From: Defluviitaleaceae bacterium
Lineage (GTDB): Bacteria > Bacillota > Clostridia > Lachnospirales > WQUN01
Length of the DNA: 64,000 nucleotides
Assembly (NCBI GenBank): GCA_009780585.1
Contig: WQZS01000001.1
Location: 270,705 to 334,704, forward strand
Direction of reading: 5' to 3'
A program made the position numbers and the translations under genes. The notes beneath the pieces were generated by a model that worked only from the letters and a program-made list of their open reading frames with translations, searched no databases and was not told where the DNA came from. Positions 1-8,982 of this stretch are shown here, piece after piece (positions within the stretch are counted from its first letter, which is position 1; every line of letters starts with the position of its first letter).

Positions 1-716
1 TCGGCGTTCAGCTTGGGGTATTTTTCACTCCCGAGGAACACCCCTTCGAAGAAACCGTATTGGAACGGCGACCACGCCTGTATCGTTATATCGCTGATAC
101 GGCAGAACTCCAGCACTGCGCCGTCCCTATCCACGGCGGGCGGGTTTTCCATGTTCACGTTTAACCCCGAATTAACCATGCCCGTGTTGGTAGGGGAGAA
201 TTGCAATTGGTTGATAATGATCTTCAACTCGTCCGGTAGGTATTTATTCAACAGAAGGATTTGCGCGGGATTGTGGTTGCTCACACCGAAGTGCCGCACC
301 TTGCCCGCTTTGTGCAGTTGGGTGAACGCTTCCGCTACTTCCTCCGGTTCCATCAGCGTATCGGGGCGGTGCAGGAGGAAGAAATCCGCGTATTCCATGC
401 CCAGCCGTTCCAATGCCTTTTCCGCCGACGTAATGATATGCTCCTTCGAAAAATCGAAAAACCCGTTGCGGATGCCGCATTTGGTTTGTACCAGCATTTT
501 ATCGCGGGGGATACCCATTTCCTTCACGGCCTTGCCGAACACGCGCTCACATTCGCCGCCGCCGTAAATGTCCGCGTGGTCGAAGAAGTGCGCGCCGTTT
601 TCCATGGCGGTGCCGATCAAATCATGCAAATGCTTCGTTTCCAAGCCGCCGATACGCATACAGCCGAGCGCGATGGCGGGCGCGGGGATCTTCCCGCCGA
701 TTTTTATGGATTTCAT
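1..716 (-). CDS. Aldo/keto reductase, partial
   Basis: The gene runs off the left edge, so only about 238 N-terminal residues are visible. Aldo/keto reductases are soluble TIM-barrel enzymes that use NADPH to reduce carbonyl groups. The catalytic tetrad is seen as Asp46 and Tyr51 (DHADIYGGGE), Lys79 (QTKCG) and His116 (LLHRPD), and GVSNHNP and INQLQFSP are typical barrel strands of YdhF-type members. The start is ATG at 716. It is divergent from the sugar symporter at 788 and shares a 70-bp intergenic region with it, which suggests a link to carbohydrate metabolism. The substrate cannot be told. Confidence 0.9.
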   Translation of the reverse strand, partial: MKSIKIGGKIPAPAIALGCMRIGGLETKHLHDLIGTAMENGAHFFDHADIYGGGECERVFGKAVKEMGIPRDKMLVQTKCGIRNGFFDFSKEHIITSAEKALERLGMEYADFFLLHRPDTLMEPEEVAEAFTQLHKAGKVRHFGVSNHNPAQILLLNKYLPDELKIIINQLQFSPTNTGMVNSGLNVNMENPPAVDRDGAVLEFCRISDITIQAWSPFQYGFFEGVFLGSEKYPKLNA

Positions 717-787
717 TTAATACTATTTCCTTTCTCAAAGGGATTTTATGTATTATACTATATTTACCAAGTTCGGGAGGGTATATT

Positions 788-2068
788 ATGCGAGAAACAA
801 AACCCGCGTGGTACGCGGTCGGGATGTTCGGCACTTCCTTACCCATCAATTTGTTCCGCACGTTCGGTATGGCCTTTTACGTACACCATATGGGGCTGCC
901 GCTCACGTCATGGGCGTTGATCATACTCGTTTATACGTTCATAGACGCGCTCGACAATCCCGTATACGCTTATTTCTCCGACAGGACGCGTACCCGCTGG
1001 GGCCGCAGACGGCCTTGGATCATACCGGGCGCGATCCTCTACGTGCTTTTCTTCATCGCTTTCTTCCACCCGCCGCAAGCGATGGCAGCCACTATGCTTA
1101 TGCCCTTCGCGATGGTGACGTACATCATGACGGGTACGGCGGACGCGTTGGTGGGGACCAACTACGGTTCGCTCTTCCCCGATTTGTTCCGCTCGGCAAA
1201 CAGCCGCGCCGCGACCAACATGTACAGGCAAATCTTCCAATTCATCGCGATGGCGATCGGCATCGCTCTAACCCCCATCATCGCCGAACAAATCGGTTAC
1301 CAAACCACCGCGCTTATCTACGGCGCGTTAGGCGCGGCGGTGATTATTCTTTCAAACCTTAACTGCCACGAACGTATTGAAGAAATCAAAACGCTGGAAA
1401 AGCCCAAATTCCTGCCCGCGCTCCTCGCCATTATCAAAAACGAAAAGTTTTGGATCGCGGGGATGACGGGCGCGTTCTATACCTCCGCCGTCGCGTTGTT
1501 AATGGCTTCGATGGTCTTCTTCGCCAATTACAGGCTGGGGCTTACCGGCGCGCAAACGACGATCGTATTCGCCACGGTATTGGTCGTGGCGCTGGGCAGC
1601 GTCCCCGTATGGACGTATTTTATTAAGAAGCATGGACCGCTCCCTGTATGGCGGATGGCTTTAATCGGCGTCGGCATCGCGTTTATCCCGTTGATATTTG
1701 TGTTTAATTTAATTACGGCGGTGATCGCGTGCGTTTTCTTCGGCTTCGTGTATTCGGGCGTAACATGTACCTTCGATTTGATCGGCGCGAAGATTATAGA
1801 CGACGACCGCGTGCGTTCGGGCGGTATCAGACGTGAAGGTATTTTTAGCAGCATGTCGAGCTTTTTGGGGCGGTTGCACGGCTTGATGATGTCGCTGGGA
1901 TTATTTTTGGCCAGCGTTATCTACGGCTATGTTTCGGGTGACGAACCCGGCGAACGCCCTGGCGAAGCCGCGCGCTTTATGATGGCGGTTTTCCCGCTGT
2001 GTATGATGGTCATAAGCTGTACGATTTCACGCTTTTTAAAATTACCCGAAAGCCAGGAGGATAAGTAA
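788..2068 (+). CDS. GPH-family sugar:cation symporter (MFS)
   Basis: This 426-residue inner-membrane protein has about 12 hydrophobic segments. The loop after the second helix (residues 61-80, with SDRTRTRWGRRRP) is the signature of the glycoside-pentoside-hexuronide:cation symporter family (MelB/XynB/UidB type), which imports glycosides or uronides with Na+ or H+. The start is supported by GGGAGG just upstream. The next gene starts at the base after this stop codon, so the two form an operon. The sugar is not determinable; xylosides or uronides would fit the nearby GH10 and KDPG aldolase genes, but that is inference. Confidence 0.88.
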   Translation: MRETKPAWYAVGMFGTSLPINLFRTFGMAFYVHHMGLPLTSWALIILVYTFIDALDNPVYAYFSDRTRTRWGRRRPWIIPGAILYVLFFIAFFHPPQAMAATMLMPFAMVTYIMTGTADALVGTNYGSLFPDLFRSANSRAATNMYRQIFQFIAMAIGIALTPIIAEQIGYQTTALIYGALGAAVIILSNLNCHERIEEIKTLEKPKFLPALLAIIKNEKFWIAGMTGAFYTSAVALLMASMVFFANYRLGLTGAQTTIVFATVLVVALGSVPVWTYFIKKHGPLPVWRMALIGVGIAFIPLIFVFNLITAVIACVFFGFVYSGVTCTFDLIGAKIIDDDRVRSGGIRREGIFSSMSSFLGRLHGLMMSLGLFLASVIYGYVSGDEPGERPGEAARFMMAVFPLCMMVISCTISRFLKLPESQEDK

Positions 2069-3319
2069 ATGAAATTCCACTTTAACAAGGAACAAGAAAA
2101 GCAATACGTTAAAATCCCCTTCGACGTGCCGGAAAATACCGAAAGCATCGACGTGGTGTGCCTGTACGACAAAACGGGCGGCGCGGTCATCGATTTGGCG
2201 TTGTTGGGGCCGGGCGATCGGTTGCTGGGCGCGTCGGGCGCGGCGCGCAACCATATTTGGGTATCGGCTTTGGGCAGTTATACGGGTTACGAAACCCTCG
2301 ACCCGCCGCCGGGCGAGTGGAATATTTTGGCGGGGCTGTACAAGCTCACCCCCGAAGGCGCGGAAGCGGAGTACGGCATCAAGCTCACTCCCAAAAGCCG
2401 CCGCTTGTTTAAGGGCGACCCCCACATCCACACGACGGCCTCCGACGGCAAGGCGGACTTCAGCAGCATTATTTCGCTGGCGTGGGAACAGCGGCTGGAC
2501 TTCATCTTCCTAACGGACCACAACACCACGGCGCAGAATAAACTGGCCGGTCCGTTTGAGAACCTGACCGTCATCCCCGGCGTGGAATGGACGCATTACA
2601 ACGGCCACGCGTTGTTTTTGGGCGCGGAGAACCCGCTGGAGGACAACTACGGCATCACCGATTTCGAAGAAGGTAAAAAGCTCATCAAAAAAGCGAAAAA
2701 CGCCGGCGCGTTTACGGCTATCGCCCATCCTTTGTGCCACTATCTTTCGTGGCAATGGGGACTGGACGAAGATACGCTTTCGCTCTTCGACGGGCTCGAG
2801 GTTTGGAACGGCATCATGCACGAACGCAACGAACGCGCGATCGCCTTTTGGCATAAGCTCCTGTGCGAAGGCAAAAAAATCCCGGCTACCTGCGGCAGCG
2901 ACTACCACGGGCCGGGCTTGTTCGGCAGCGTGGGGATGCCGTGCCTTAACGTATACGCACTGTCGCGCAGCCCGAGCGATATCATGGCGGCGATACGTAA
3001 GGGGAACAGTTTCATCTCCTACACACCCGACGGGCCGGAGGTGGATATCATATGCGAAGGCAACGGCGCAATCGGCGAAACCGCCGTACCCGGAGCGGCA
3101 TTGACGTTCTACTTCGCCAACCTTTCCCCCGGGGATGAAATCGCGCTCATTACCGAAAGTGAAACGGAAAAGATTCCCGCCAACGTCAACGGCCGCTTGA
3201 TTTTGGAGCGCGTATACCGCGATTGTAAATTCGTCCGCGCGGAGGTATACCGCAGCTACGCCCCCGGCCTGCCGCCGATGAAGGCGATGCTTTCGAATCC
3301 GGTATATTTCAGCCCTTGA
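2069..3319 (+). CDS. PHP-domain phosphoesterase, CehA/McbA type
   Basis: A 416-residue protein. An N-terminal beta-rich region of about 110 residues precedes a PHP metallo-phosphoesterase domain whose first motif is DPHIHTTASDG (His119, His121). Further metal-ligand motifs are FLTDHNT, GVEWTHYNGHAL, AIAHP and CGSDYHG. This arrangement matches CehA/McbA-type PHP hydrolases, which cleave phosphate, carbamate or other ester bonds; the substrate is unknown. There is no signal peptide, so it is probably cytoplasmic. An AGGAGG site sits 7 bases before the ATG, inside the end of the symporter gene, which argues for translational coupling and a role in processing the imported compound. Confidence 0.82.
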   Translation: MKFHFNKEQEKQYVKIPFDVPENTESIDVVCLYDKTGGAVIDLALLGPGDRLLGASGAARNHIWVSALGSYTGYETLDPPPGEWNILAGLYKLTPEGAEAEYGIKLTPKSRRLFKGDPHIHTTASDGKADFSSIISLAWEQRLDFIFLTDHNTTAQNKLAGPFENLTVIPGVEWTHYNGHALFLGAENPLEDNYGITDFEEGKKLIKKAKNAGAFTAIAHPLCHYLSWQWGLDEDTLSLFDGLEVWNGIMHERNERAIAFWHKLLCEGKKIPATCGSDYHGPGLFGSVGMPCLNVYALSRSPSDIMAAIRKGNSFISYTPDGPEVDIICEGNGAIGETAVPGAALTFYFANLSPGDEIALITESETEKIPANVNGRLILERVYRDCKFVRAEVYRSYAPGLPPMKAMLSNPVYFSP

Positions 3320-3346
3320 CTTTAACGTAACGGAATACGCTACAAT
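3316..3346 (+). promoter_or_regulatory. MerR-type promoter with 19-bp spacer
   Basis: TTGACT (3316-3321) and TACAAT (3341-3346) are 19 bp apart, the stretched spacing characteristic of promoters controlled by MerR-family activators. The spacer holds the dyad CGTA-N6-TACG (3326-3339). The promoter faces the MerR gene that starts at 3418, which suggests autoregulation. The -35 box overlaps the stop codon of the upstream gene. Confidence 0.6.
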
Positions 3347-3373
3347 GCCTTCGGACGGTCCGAAGGCATTTTT
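3345..3373 (+). terminator. Intrinsic terminator of symporter/PHP operon
   Basis: A perfect inverted repeat with 12-bp arms (ATGCCTTCGGAC) and a single central base is followed by TTTTT. It lies 26 bp after the PHP stop codon. The -10 box of the MerR promoter overlaps the left arm, so a transcript from that promoter should start inside the hairpin and carry only its right arm. Confidence 0.75.
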
Positions 3374-3400
3374 AACTTGTCCCCTACTAGGGTACAAGTT
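3374..3400. repeat. 27-nt palindrome, family copy 1
   Basis: The left arm AACTTGTCCCCTA is separated by one base from its inverted copy, with a single mismatch. The same left arm occurs as a perfect palindrome at 63720-63746, 60 kb away. Here it falls in the 5' leader of the MerR gene, immediately before its ribosome site. Confidence 0.75.
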
Positions 3401-3417
3401 GCATGGAGTGGAGGAAA

Positions 3418-4152
3418 ATGGAAAACAGCGGGCGGCGGTTGGGTATCACCGAGGTTTCCGCGATGTACGGCATTTCGCCGCGCACCTTGCGTTACTACGA
3501 GGAGGAAAACATCCTTTCCAGCCATCGGAAGGACGATTCCCGCTACCGCGAATACGACCGAACGCAATGCGAACGGCTGGAGGTCATACTTCTGCTGCGC
3601 CGTTTATCCTTCACCGTGAAGGAAATAACGGAACTGCTGCACGGCGGTGAAGCCCGCTTCCTAACCCTGCTCAATGAAAAAATCGCTTCCAGCGGCAAGC
3701 AACTGCTGGAAGCGAAGGAAACGGACAATTTACTCAAAGACCTGATGCGTACGCTCGCAACCAAACCCGTAACCGAGCTTAAGGTTGACGAACTGTTGGG
3801 CCGGTACATCTACCTCACACAAAAAACCGAAAGGATGGTAAAAATGAACGACGAAGCGAAATATTGGATTCTGATCAGTTATAAATTGATCCCCGTTGCG
3901 GGTACTACGGAAGATGACCCGAATACGTTGATCGGAAAGATCACACGCCTGCGAGAGGAATTGGCGGAGGAATCGATCTCCTTCCCCCTCGTGCGCATCA
4001 AGGACGATATTAACCTAAAACCCTACGAGGCCGTCATCCTATACGAAGAAAAGGAACTTTGGCGCGATGCACACCAAGGCAACGACGACGACCTCGAAAA
4101 ATTCGCCGACGAAATCGTTGGGCGATTGAAACAAGACGTGTTGAATAAATAA
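3418..4152 (+). CDS. MerR-family transcriptional regulator
   Basis: A 244-residue regulator. The N-terminal winged HTH (residues about 6-75: ITEVSAMYGIS, RTLRYYEEENIL, RYREYD) is typical of MerR proteins, followed by a dimerisation helix. The C-terminal half (about residues 130-244) is an effector-type domain I cannot assign. The ATG at 3418 is preferred over one at 3403 because GGAGTGGAGG lies between them. The promoter region has a 19-bp spacer, as expected for a self-regulated MerR gene. The signal sensed is unknown. Confidence 0.85.
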   Translation: MENSGRRLGITEVSAMYGISPRTLRYYEEENILSSHRKDDSRYREYDRTQCERLEVILLLRRLSFTVKEITELLHGGEARFLTLLNEKIASSGKQLLEAKETDNLLKDLMRTLATKPVTELKVDELLGRYIYLTQKTERMVKMNDEAKYWILISYKLIPVAGTTEDDPNTLIGKITRLREELAEESISFPLVRIKDDINLKPYEAVILYEEKELWRDAHQGNDDDLEKFADEIVGRLKQDVLNK

Positions 4153-4222
4153 CGTATTATTCAGCGGTCATGCAAATTGACGCGTCGGCTTCCCACCGTG
4201 GTGTGAAAATAATCTCTCCTAT

Positions 4223-4264
4223 AAAACCGCCCGACGTATCCCAATGGATTGCCGGGCGATTTTA
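4223..4264. terminator. Bidirectional terminator
   Basis: The arms AAAACCGCCCG and CGGGCGATTTT can pair around a loop of about 19 bases and are flanked by A and T runs on both sides. It lies between the convergent MerR and hicB genes and overlaps the hicB stop codon. Confidence 0.65.
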
Positions 4265-4639
4265 TTGGGCGAGTTTGTATAATGCGTATTGATTAAGGGA
4301 CACACCTTCACGCTTGGCATCCAATGATAATTGGTGGTGTAGGGACTTTGGCAAACGCAAGGTAAATTTTCCGCTGGCATTGCTTTCGGTTACCGGCTCG
4401 GGAATGTCAAAGCCATTTTCCAATTTTGTTTCAATCCAACCCTCCATTGCCTCGCGAAGGTTTATCAAAGCCTCTTCACGGGTTGCGCCATCGGTCATGC
4501 AACCATCTAATTCCAATATTTTTCCAATATAATAATATTCATCCTCATCCTTATAGGGCTGGATGATGAAGGTATAAGGGAGCTGCATATAATACGCCAA
4601 TTTTTTTTCCATGATATTAGGCAAGCTGTTTCGATTCAT
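4262..4639 (-). CDS. hicB: HicB-family antitoxin
   Basis: A 125-residue antitoxin. The N-terminal HicB fold (YYIGKILELDGCMTDGATREEALINLREAMEGW) resembles a degenerate RNase H fold. The C-terminal ribbon-helix-helix (GKFTLRLPKSLHHQL, then SLNQYALYKLA) binds DNA. HicB neutralises HicA and represses the operon. Its start overlaps the end of hicA by 4 bp (ATGA), so the two are translationally coupled with the toxin gene first, the usual hicAB order. Confidence 0.9.
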   Translation of the reverse strand: MNRNSLPNIMEKKLAYYMQLPYTFIIQPYKDEDEYYYIGKILELDGCMTDGATREEALINLREAMEGWIETKLENGFDIPEPVTESNASGKFTLRLPKSLHHQLSLDAKREGVSLNQYALYKLAQ

Positions 4640-4857
4640 ATTCGATTAAGGATTTCCTTTACATAGAATGATTTAATGGTAGGTTTACGTTCAACGATTG
4701 TTAAAACATCGCCGTTATTATTAATATATTGCCGATGCGAACCCTTTTGACGGTCGAATCTGTAACCGGAATGTGTTAATACGGTGTCGGCTTCCTCCAT
4801 TCTTATACCGTTAGGTTGACGCTTCATCTTATCAACTATTTTGGTCACGCTTGCCAT
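4636..4857 (-). CDS. hicA: HicA-family mRNA interferase toxin
   Basis: A 73-residue double-stranded-RNA-binding-fold toxin that cleaves mRNA when free of HicB. The family motif GSHRQY, containing the catalytic histidine, is present, along with the typical N-terminus (VTKIVDKMKRQ) and a hydrophobic C-terminal strand (TIKSFYVKEIL). A strong CAGGAGGTG ribosome site precedes the ATG. Confidence 0.9.
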   Translation of the reverse strand: MASVTKIVDKMKRQPNGIRMEEADTVLTHSGYRFDRQKGSHRQYINNNGDVLTIVERKPTIKSFYVKEILNRI

Positions 4858-4861
4858 TTTT

Positions 4862-4904
4862 CACCTCCTGGTATGATGGTACCATATATGGTGACACAGC
4901 ACAA
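4862..4904 (-). promoter_or_regulatory. hicAB promoter and operator
   Basis: On the minus strand, TTGTGC (4904-4899) and TACCAT (4881-4876) are 17 bp apart. The perfect palindrome ATGGTACCAT (4876-4885) covers the -10 box, a plausible binding site for the ribbon-helix-helix domain of HicB. The ribosome site CAGGAGGTG follows at 4870-4862. Confidence 0.5.
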
Positions 4905-4957
4905 GATTAGCGTGACATAAAAAACATGAAAACCCTTTCTGACCCTTCTTTATTATC

Positions 4958-6712
4958 CTACGTCAATTCAAATATCTCTATCGCGCCCTTACCCTTCATC
5001 GTAATTTCACCCAGCGATTGCGCTGATATGCGCCCTTCCAACGTTTCGTAGACTTCCTTGCTGATCAGCACTTGGGAGGGCTTGGCGTTTGATTCGAGGC
5101 GGGCGGCGGTATTTACCGTGTCGCCGATGGCGGTATAGTCCTTGCGGAAGTGCGGCCCGATGTTGCCCACCACGGCGTAGCCGCAATGCACGCCCACGCC
5201 GAAGCCTACGGTAAAACCGTGTTCGGCCAGGATTTTTTCGTTGAGCGCGGCCGCGCCGTCCACGATATCCTGCGCCGCTTTTACGGCTTTGTACACGTAA
5301 TCGTCCAGCGGGGTAAAGCCGTTGAAAAGTGCCATCGTCGCGTCGCCGATGAATTTGTCCACGCTGCCGCCGTTGTTAAAGACGCACGACGCTGTAAGCT
5401 CGAGGTAGTCGTTAAGGATATGCACGATGGTTTCGGGGCTGTCGGCCAATTTTTCACTCATGGGGGTAAAGCCGCGCACATCCACGAACATGACGGCGAA
5501 GTGTTTCTTGCGCCCGATGCGCCCGTCGGCCATATCCGAGGAATCGATCATTTGGTCCACGAGCTTGGGATCAACGTATTTCTTGAACATGTCCTTGATT
5601 TTCGCCTTCTCGCGCCGTTCGGTGATGTAGTTGTACGCCACGCCGAAAACGTATAAGACAATAACCGAAGCCGGCGGATACAAAAGCGTCACGATATAAC
5701 CGTTGTTAAATAATTGAAGGTTTAGGAAGACGTATCCCACCGTATATACCACCAATACCGCCGTGGTAATACGCACGTCAAACCGCATGAACACGAAGCC
5801 CGTAACCAACAGCGATATAATCAAAACCATCCAGTTGACCCAATCGGCCGCGTACGCCTTAAACGTACGGTCGATCATCATTTGCAGGACATTCGCGTGG
5901 ATTTCCACGCCGTTCATCTTCTCCGACGTGCTTACGGGCGTGAAGTACATGTCCATCATGCCCGCCGCGTACGGCCCGATGAAGATGATCGAATCGGCGT
6001 ACCACGCGGGGTCGAAATCGGGGCTGAAAATATCGCGGAAGGATGTCCCCAACCCCATCGCGCCGTAGAAATCGCCGACATTCCCCGCGTAATTGATAAA
6101 CATGGGGGACGTGATGTTTTTCGGCAGCGCGAACGGGGACCTCCCCCAAAACTCCGCGTACATATCGTAAATAACGGCGGTGAACGACGGCTGCCAAATG
6201 CCGTCCACCATTATACCCGTGACGGCGCGGCGCACCACGCCGTGGTCGGTGATCGCGTTAAGCGTGCCGTAGCGCGAAACGGCCCGAAGCGATTCGAAGG
6301 GACGCTCGAAGGCGATGACCTCGTCGGCCCAGTTAAACGAGGCGGCCGCGCCGAAGACGACATTGCCCACTTCCGCCGCGGCTTCGACCAAGGCTGCGTC
6401 CGATTCGGGGCAATTGGAATAACCCGAATAGAGTACGTCCACCGCGATGACGGCGGGCTCCCATCCGGGTTCGGAGTTTAATATACGGATCGCCTCCGCC
6501 ATGATACTGCGCGGCCAAAACTGGAACGGCCCGAACTCGATCAGCGTTTCTTCATCGATGCCGAACACGAAAATATTCGGGTAGATAATATCGGGCTGCG
6601 TAAACAAGCGGTCCTTCAATTGCTGCTCGACGCGGTCAAACAAATGTAGGCCGAAGGTCAAAAGCATTACGGCGGACAGTAACGCGGCGTAAATATATTT
6701 TTTAGACTTCAT
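4958..6712 (-). CDS. CHASE2-domain adenylate cyclase (class III)
   Basis: A 584-residue membrane protein. A first transmembrane helix and an extracytoplasmic CHASE2 sensor (about residues 30-290) are followed by three closely spaced transmembrane helices (about 300-370) and a class III cyclase domain (about 410-580). Metal-binding aspartates are in FVDVRGF and FIGDATMA. The lysine of VDKF and the aspartate of YTAIGDTVN are the residues that select ATP over GTP. It should make cAMP in response to an external signal. The ATG at 6712 gives an 11-bp overlap with the upstream HD-GYP gene; a start at 6745 would overlap it by 44 bp. Confidence 0.9.
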   Translation of the reverse strand: MKSKKYIYAALLSAVMLLTFGLHLFDRVEQQLKDRLFTQPDIIYPNIFVFGIDEETLIEFGPFQFWPRSIMAEAIRILNSEPGWEPAVIAVDVLYSGYSNCPESDAALVEAAAEVGNVVFGAAASFNWADEVIAFERPFESLRAVSRYGTLNAITDHGVVRRAVTGIMVDGIWQPSFTAVIYDMYAEFWGRSPFALPKNITSPMFINYAGNVGDFYGAMGLGTSFRDIFSPDFDPAWYADSIIFIGPYAAGMMDMYFTPVSTSEKMNGVEIHANVLQMMIDRTFKAYAADWVNWMVLIISLLVTGFVFMRFDVRITTAVLVVYTVGYVFLNLQLFNNGYIVTLLYPPASVIVLYVFGVAYNYITERREKAKIKDMFKKYVDPKLVDQMIDSSDMADGRIGRKKHFAVMFVDVRGFTPMSEKLADSPETIVHILNDYLELTASCVFNNGGSVDKFIGDATMALFNGFTPLDDYVYKAVKAAQDIVDGAAALNEKILAEHGFTVGFGVGVHCGYAVVGNIGPHFRKDYTAIGDTVNTAARLESNAKPSQVLISKEVYETLEGRISAQSLGEITMKGKGAIEIFELT

Positions 6713-8105
6713 CGTTCCAAGCCCCGCTTTCTTTGAATAACGCAAGCAAGCCCGCGTCTAATTGCCCTTGCGCGGCCATGCCACCCAATATTTCAAACGC
6801 TTTTTCGTCGGGCAAGCCGCGCTTGTACGGACGGTCATGGGCTGTCAACGCGTCGTAGATATCCAGTATCGTCGCGATCCTTACCTCGGTGGGGATTTCA
6901 TCCGCGGTCAATTGATTCGGATAACCCTTGCCGTTTAAAAATTCGTGGTGCGCCGCCGCCCATACGGGTACCATGCGGTAATTCTTGGGGAAGCGCACTT
7001 CGGAGAGGATACGCGTGGTCATGTCCACATGGCCCTCCATGACGGTGCGTTCCTCGTCGGTCAGCGTGCCGCGCCTTACCAGCAGGCAGCGCTGTTCTTC
7101 CGGCGTAAGGAAGCCTTCCTTTTGACACAACTTTTGCAATTCCGCCAGCATATCATCGGGGATGAAGCCGGACGCGTTGGCCTTTTCCACCAAAGCCCTT
7201 GCGTTGCCCGCTTCTTCGGCTTTTACTTTATATTCGGCTTCGCTTATGTTGCCGCGCAGGTAATCGATTTCCGCCTGCATACGAAGGGTTTCGAAACGGG
7301 TCAGCACCGTACCCAAGCGCGGGCCCAGGCGCGTTTCCTTGTCCATGACTTCAAGCGGGACCACCAGCTTGCCGATGTCGTGCAGGAGCAAGCTCATTAA
7401 AAATTTATTCTCGCGTTCGGTATCGAAGCGTTCGCCGCCGTTTTGGTTAAGCCAATGGATAAACCTTTTGCCGTACCTGGCCATATTGCGCGAATGGTTG
7501 GCATTGTACGGACTGCGCGCGTCGATGGCGGCGGACATGGCGATGACGAACGAATCCAGCAAACTCATCACCTCGGCGGCATACTTGCGGTTGGTCAGGC
7601 AAATGGCCGCTTGCGACGCGATGCTTAACAGCACCTTTTCATATTCATGCGCGAAGGGGATGACTTCGTTATCCTCGTCCAACGCGTTAATCAATTGCAA
7701 TACGCCGATCACGTCGCCGTGGTCATCCTCCATCGGCACGGTCAGCATCGACCGGGTTCGGTACCCCATCAACGCGTCCACCTTGCGCGAGCCCGCGAAG
7801 TTGAAGTCCGAATTTTCGTACACGTCGTCGATATTGATCAAGCGTTTTTCCAGCGCGGCGCGGGCGCACATATTTTCACGGTTTAATTGCATGGGCGGCG
7901 GCATTTCGTCGCCCGCGTTTTTCCTAAACCCCAACGATTGGGTGATCATGATTTTAAAATGCAGCGCGTTTTCTTCCAATAAGTACAGCGTACCGCCATC
8001 GCAGCGCACCAATTCCATCACCGAATCGATGATGATTTCGATCAGTTTATCCGTATCCTTTTCCTTCGATAACGCGATCCCGATATTAAGTAATGTATCG
8101 ACCAT
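6702..8105 (-). CDS. GAF-HD-GYP phosphodiesterase
   Basis: A 467-residue cytoplasmic protein. An N-terminal GAF sensor (about residues 1-165; DGGTLYLLEE, SMLTVPM) precedes an HD-GYP domain. The HD pair is in LLHDIGKL and the second signature is HHEFLNGKGYPNQL, with DIYDALTAHDRPYK. HD-GYP proteins hydrolyse cyclic di-GMP. The HD and HHExxNGxGYP motifs are intact, so activity is likely. An insertion of about 80 residues, partly coiled coil, separates the two parts of the HD region. The ATG at 8105 has GGGGGG 6 bases upstream. It sits between the hydrolase gene and the cyclase gene in one operon. Confidence 0.87.
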   Translation of the reverse strand: MVDTLLNIGIALSKEKDTDKLIEIIIDSVMELVRCDGGTLYLLEENALHFKIMITQSLGFRKNAGDEMPPPMQLNRENMCARAALEKRLINIDDVYENSDFNFAGSRKVDALMGYRTRSMLTVPMEDDHGDVIGVLQLINALDEDNEVIPFAHEYEKVLLSIASQAAICLTNRKYAAEVMSLLDSFVIAMSAAIDARSPYNANHSRNMARYGKRFIHWLNQNGGERFDTERENKFLMSLLLHDIGKLVVPLEVMDKETRLGPRLGTVLTRFETLRMQAEIDYLRGNISEAEYKVKAEEAGNARALVEKANASGFIPDDMLAELQKLCQKEGFLTPEEQRCLLVRRGTLTDEERTVMEGHVDMTTRILSEVRFPKNYRMVPVWAAAHHEFLNGKGYPNQLTADEIPTEVRIATILDIYDALTAHDRPYKRGLPDEKAFEILGGMAAQGQLDAGLLALFKESGAWNDEV

Positions 8106-8121
8106 TACCATCCCCCCATGG

Positions 8122-8943
8122 TTAAAGTGAAATAACCAAACCGTCCGTCGGAGCGAACGCGCAAGGGAATTCCCTCTTCGCAACCGCTTCCATTTCATCT
8201 ATGTCATCGTCGGTATAGGTATGCTTGTAATGGTATAAGGCCAAGCGTTTCGCGTTCGCGTCCCGCGCCAGCTTCGCACATTCATATACCGACGAATGTC
8301 CCCACCCTTTTATACATTCACCCGTGCCGAAGAACGCGTCGTTGATCAGCAAATCCGTACCGCGGACGAAATCCGCCAGCGTATTGTCCCTGTGATTATC
8401 GAGCGCAACGTCCGTGATGTAACACATCGATTTTCCTTCGAAGTCCACACGGTAGCCCAAGCCCCCGTCGGGGTGGCTTAACCCGACCGTACGCACGGTA
8501 ACGCCGCCCTCCAATAAAAAAGCCGCCCCGCAAGCGGCATCGGAAAAGGAAATGTCCGCCTTGGCCGCGGCCAACCCCGCGGGATAAAACGGCCCGCGCA
8601 GATAATGGTCGAGTGTTTCGCGCACGCCGCCGTGTATGGTACGTATCCCGGTGATTTGTATACGCTTACCCGCGTCAAAGAACACATCCCAAAACAAAAG
8701 CCCGCGGATATGGTCGGCGTGGTAATGCGTCAGGAACAAACGGACCGTTTCATTATCATATAACGGCAGCGCGCTAAGGCCGCATATCCCGTTGCCCGCG
8801 TCGAATACAAGCGTATGCCGAGGGTTGTCTCCCACCCGTACCGCGGCGCAGGGGGTGTTGGTGCCGTACTTCGCGCGCTTGCCGTTGTTGTAACCGCAAG
8901 AGCCGCCCGTCCCCAGGAAAGTGATTTCGAATATGTTGTTCAC
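8122..8943 (-). CDS. Metallo-beta-lactamase-fold hydrolase
   Basis: A 273-residue cytoplasmic hydrolase. The zinc motif LTHYHADHIRGL and the later ligands GLSHPDGG, YITDVALD and the final His of LYHYKHTY are present. The N-terminal LGTGGS is shared with the RNase Z and cyclic-nucleotide phosphodiesterase branch of the fold. Being first in an operon with a cyclic-di-GMP phosphodiesterase and an adenylate cyclase, it could hydrolyse a cyclic nucleotide, but that role is inferred from position only. Confidence 0.8.
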   Translation of the reverse strand: MNNIFEITFLGTGGSCGYNNGKRAKYGTNTPCAAVRVGDNPRHTLVFDAGNGICGLSALPLYDNETVRLFLTHYHADHIRGLLFWDVFFDAGKRIQITGIRTIHGGVRETLDHYLRGPFYPAGLAAAKADISFSDAACGAAFLLEGGVTVRTVGLSHPDGGLGYRVDFEGKSMCYITDVALDNHRDNTLADFVRGTDLLINDAFFGTGECIKGWGHSSVYECAKLARDANAKRLALYHYKHTYTDDDIDEMEAVAKREFPCAFAPTDGLVISL

Positions 8944-8982
8944 ACCCCATTCAATAAAGGTTTTTATTGGTAATTTGTTGAT

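Noticed and set aside
261..920. Plus-strand 219-codon reading frame over the aldo/keto reductase gene
   Set aside because: It is antisense to a gene with a complete catalytic tetrad, has no ribosome site and its product has no recognisable motif; GC-rich codon use creates such shadows.
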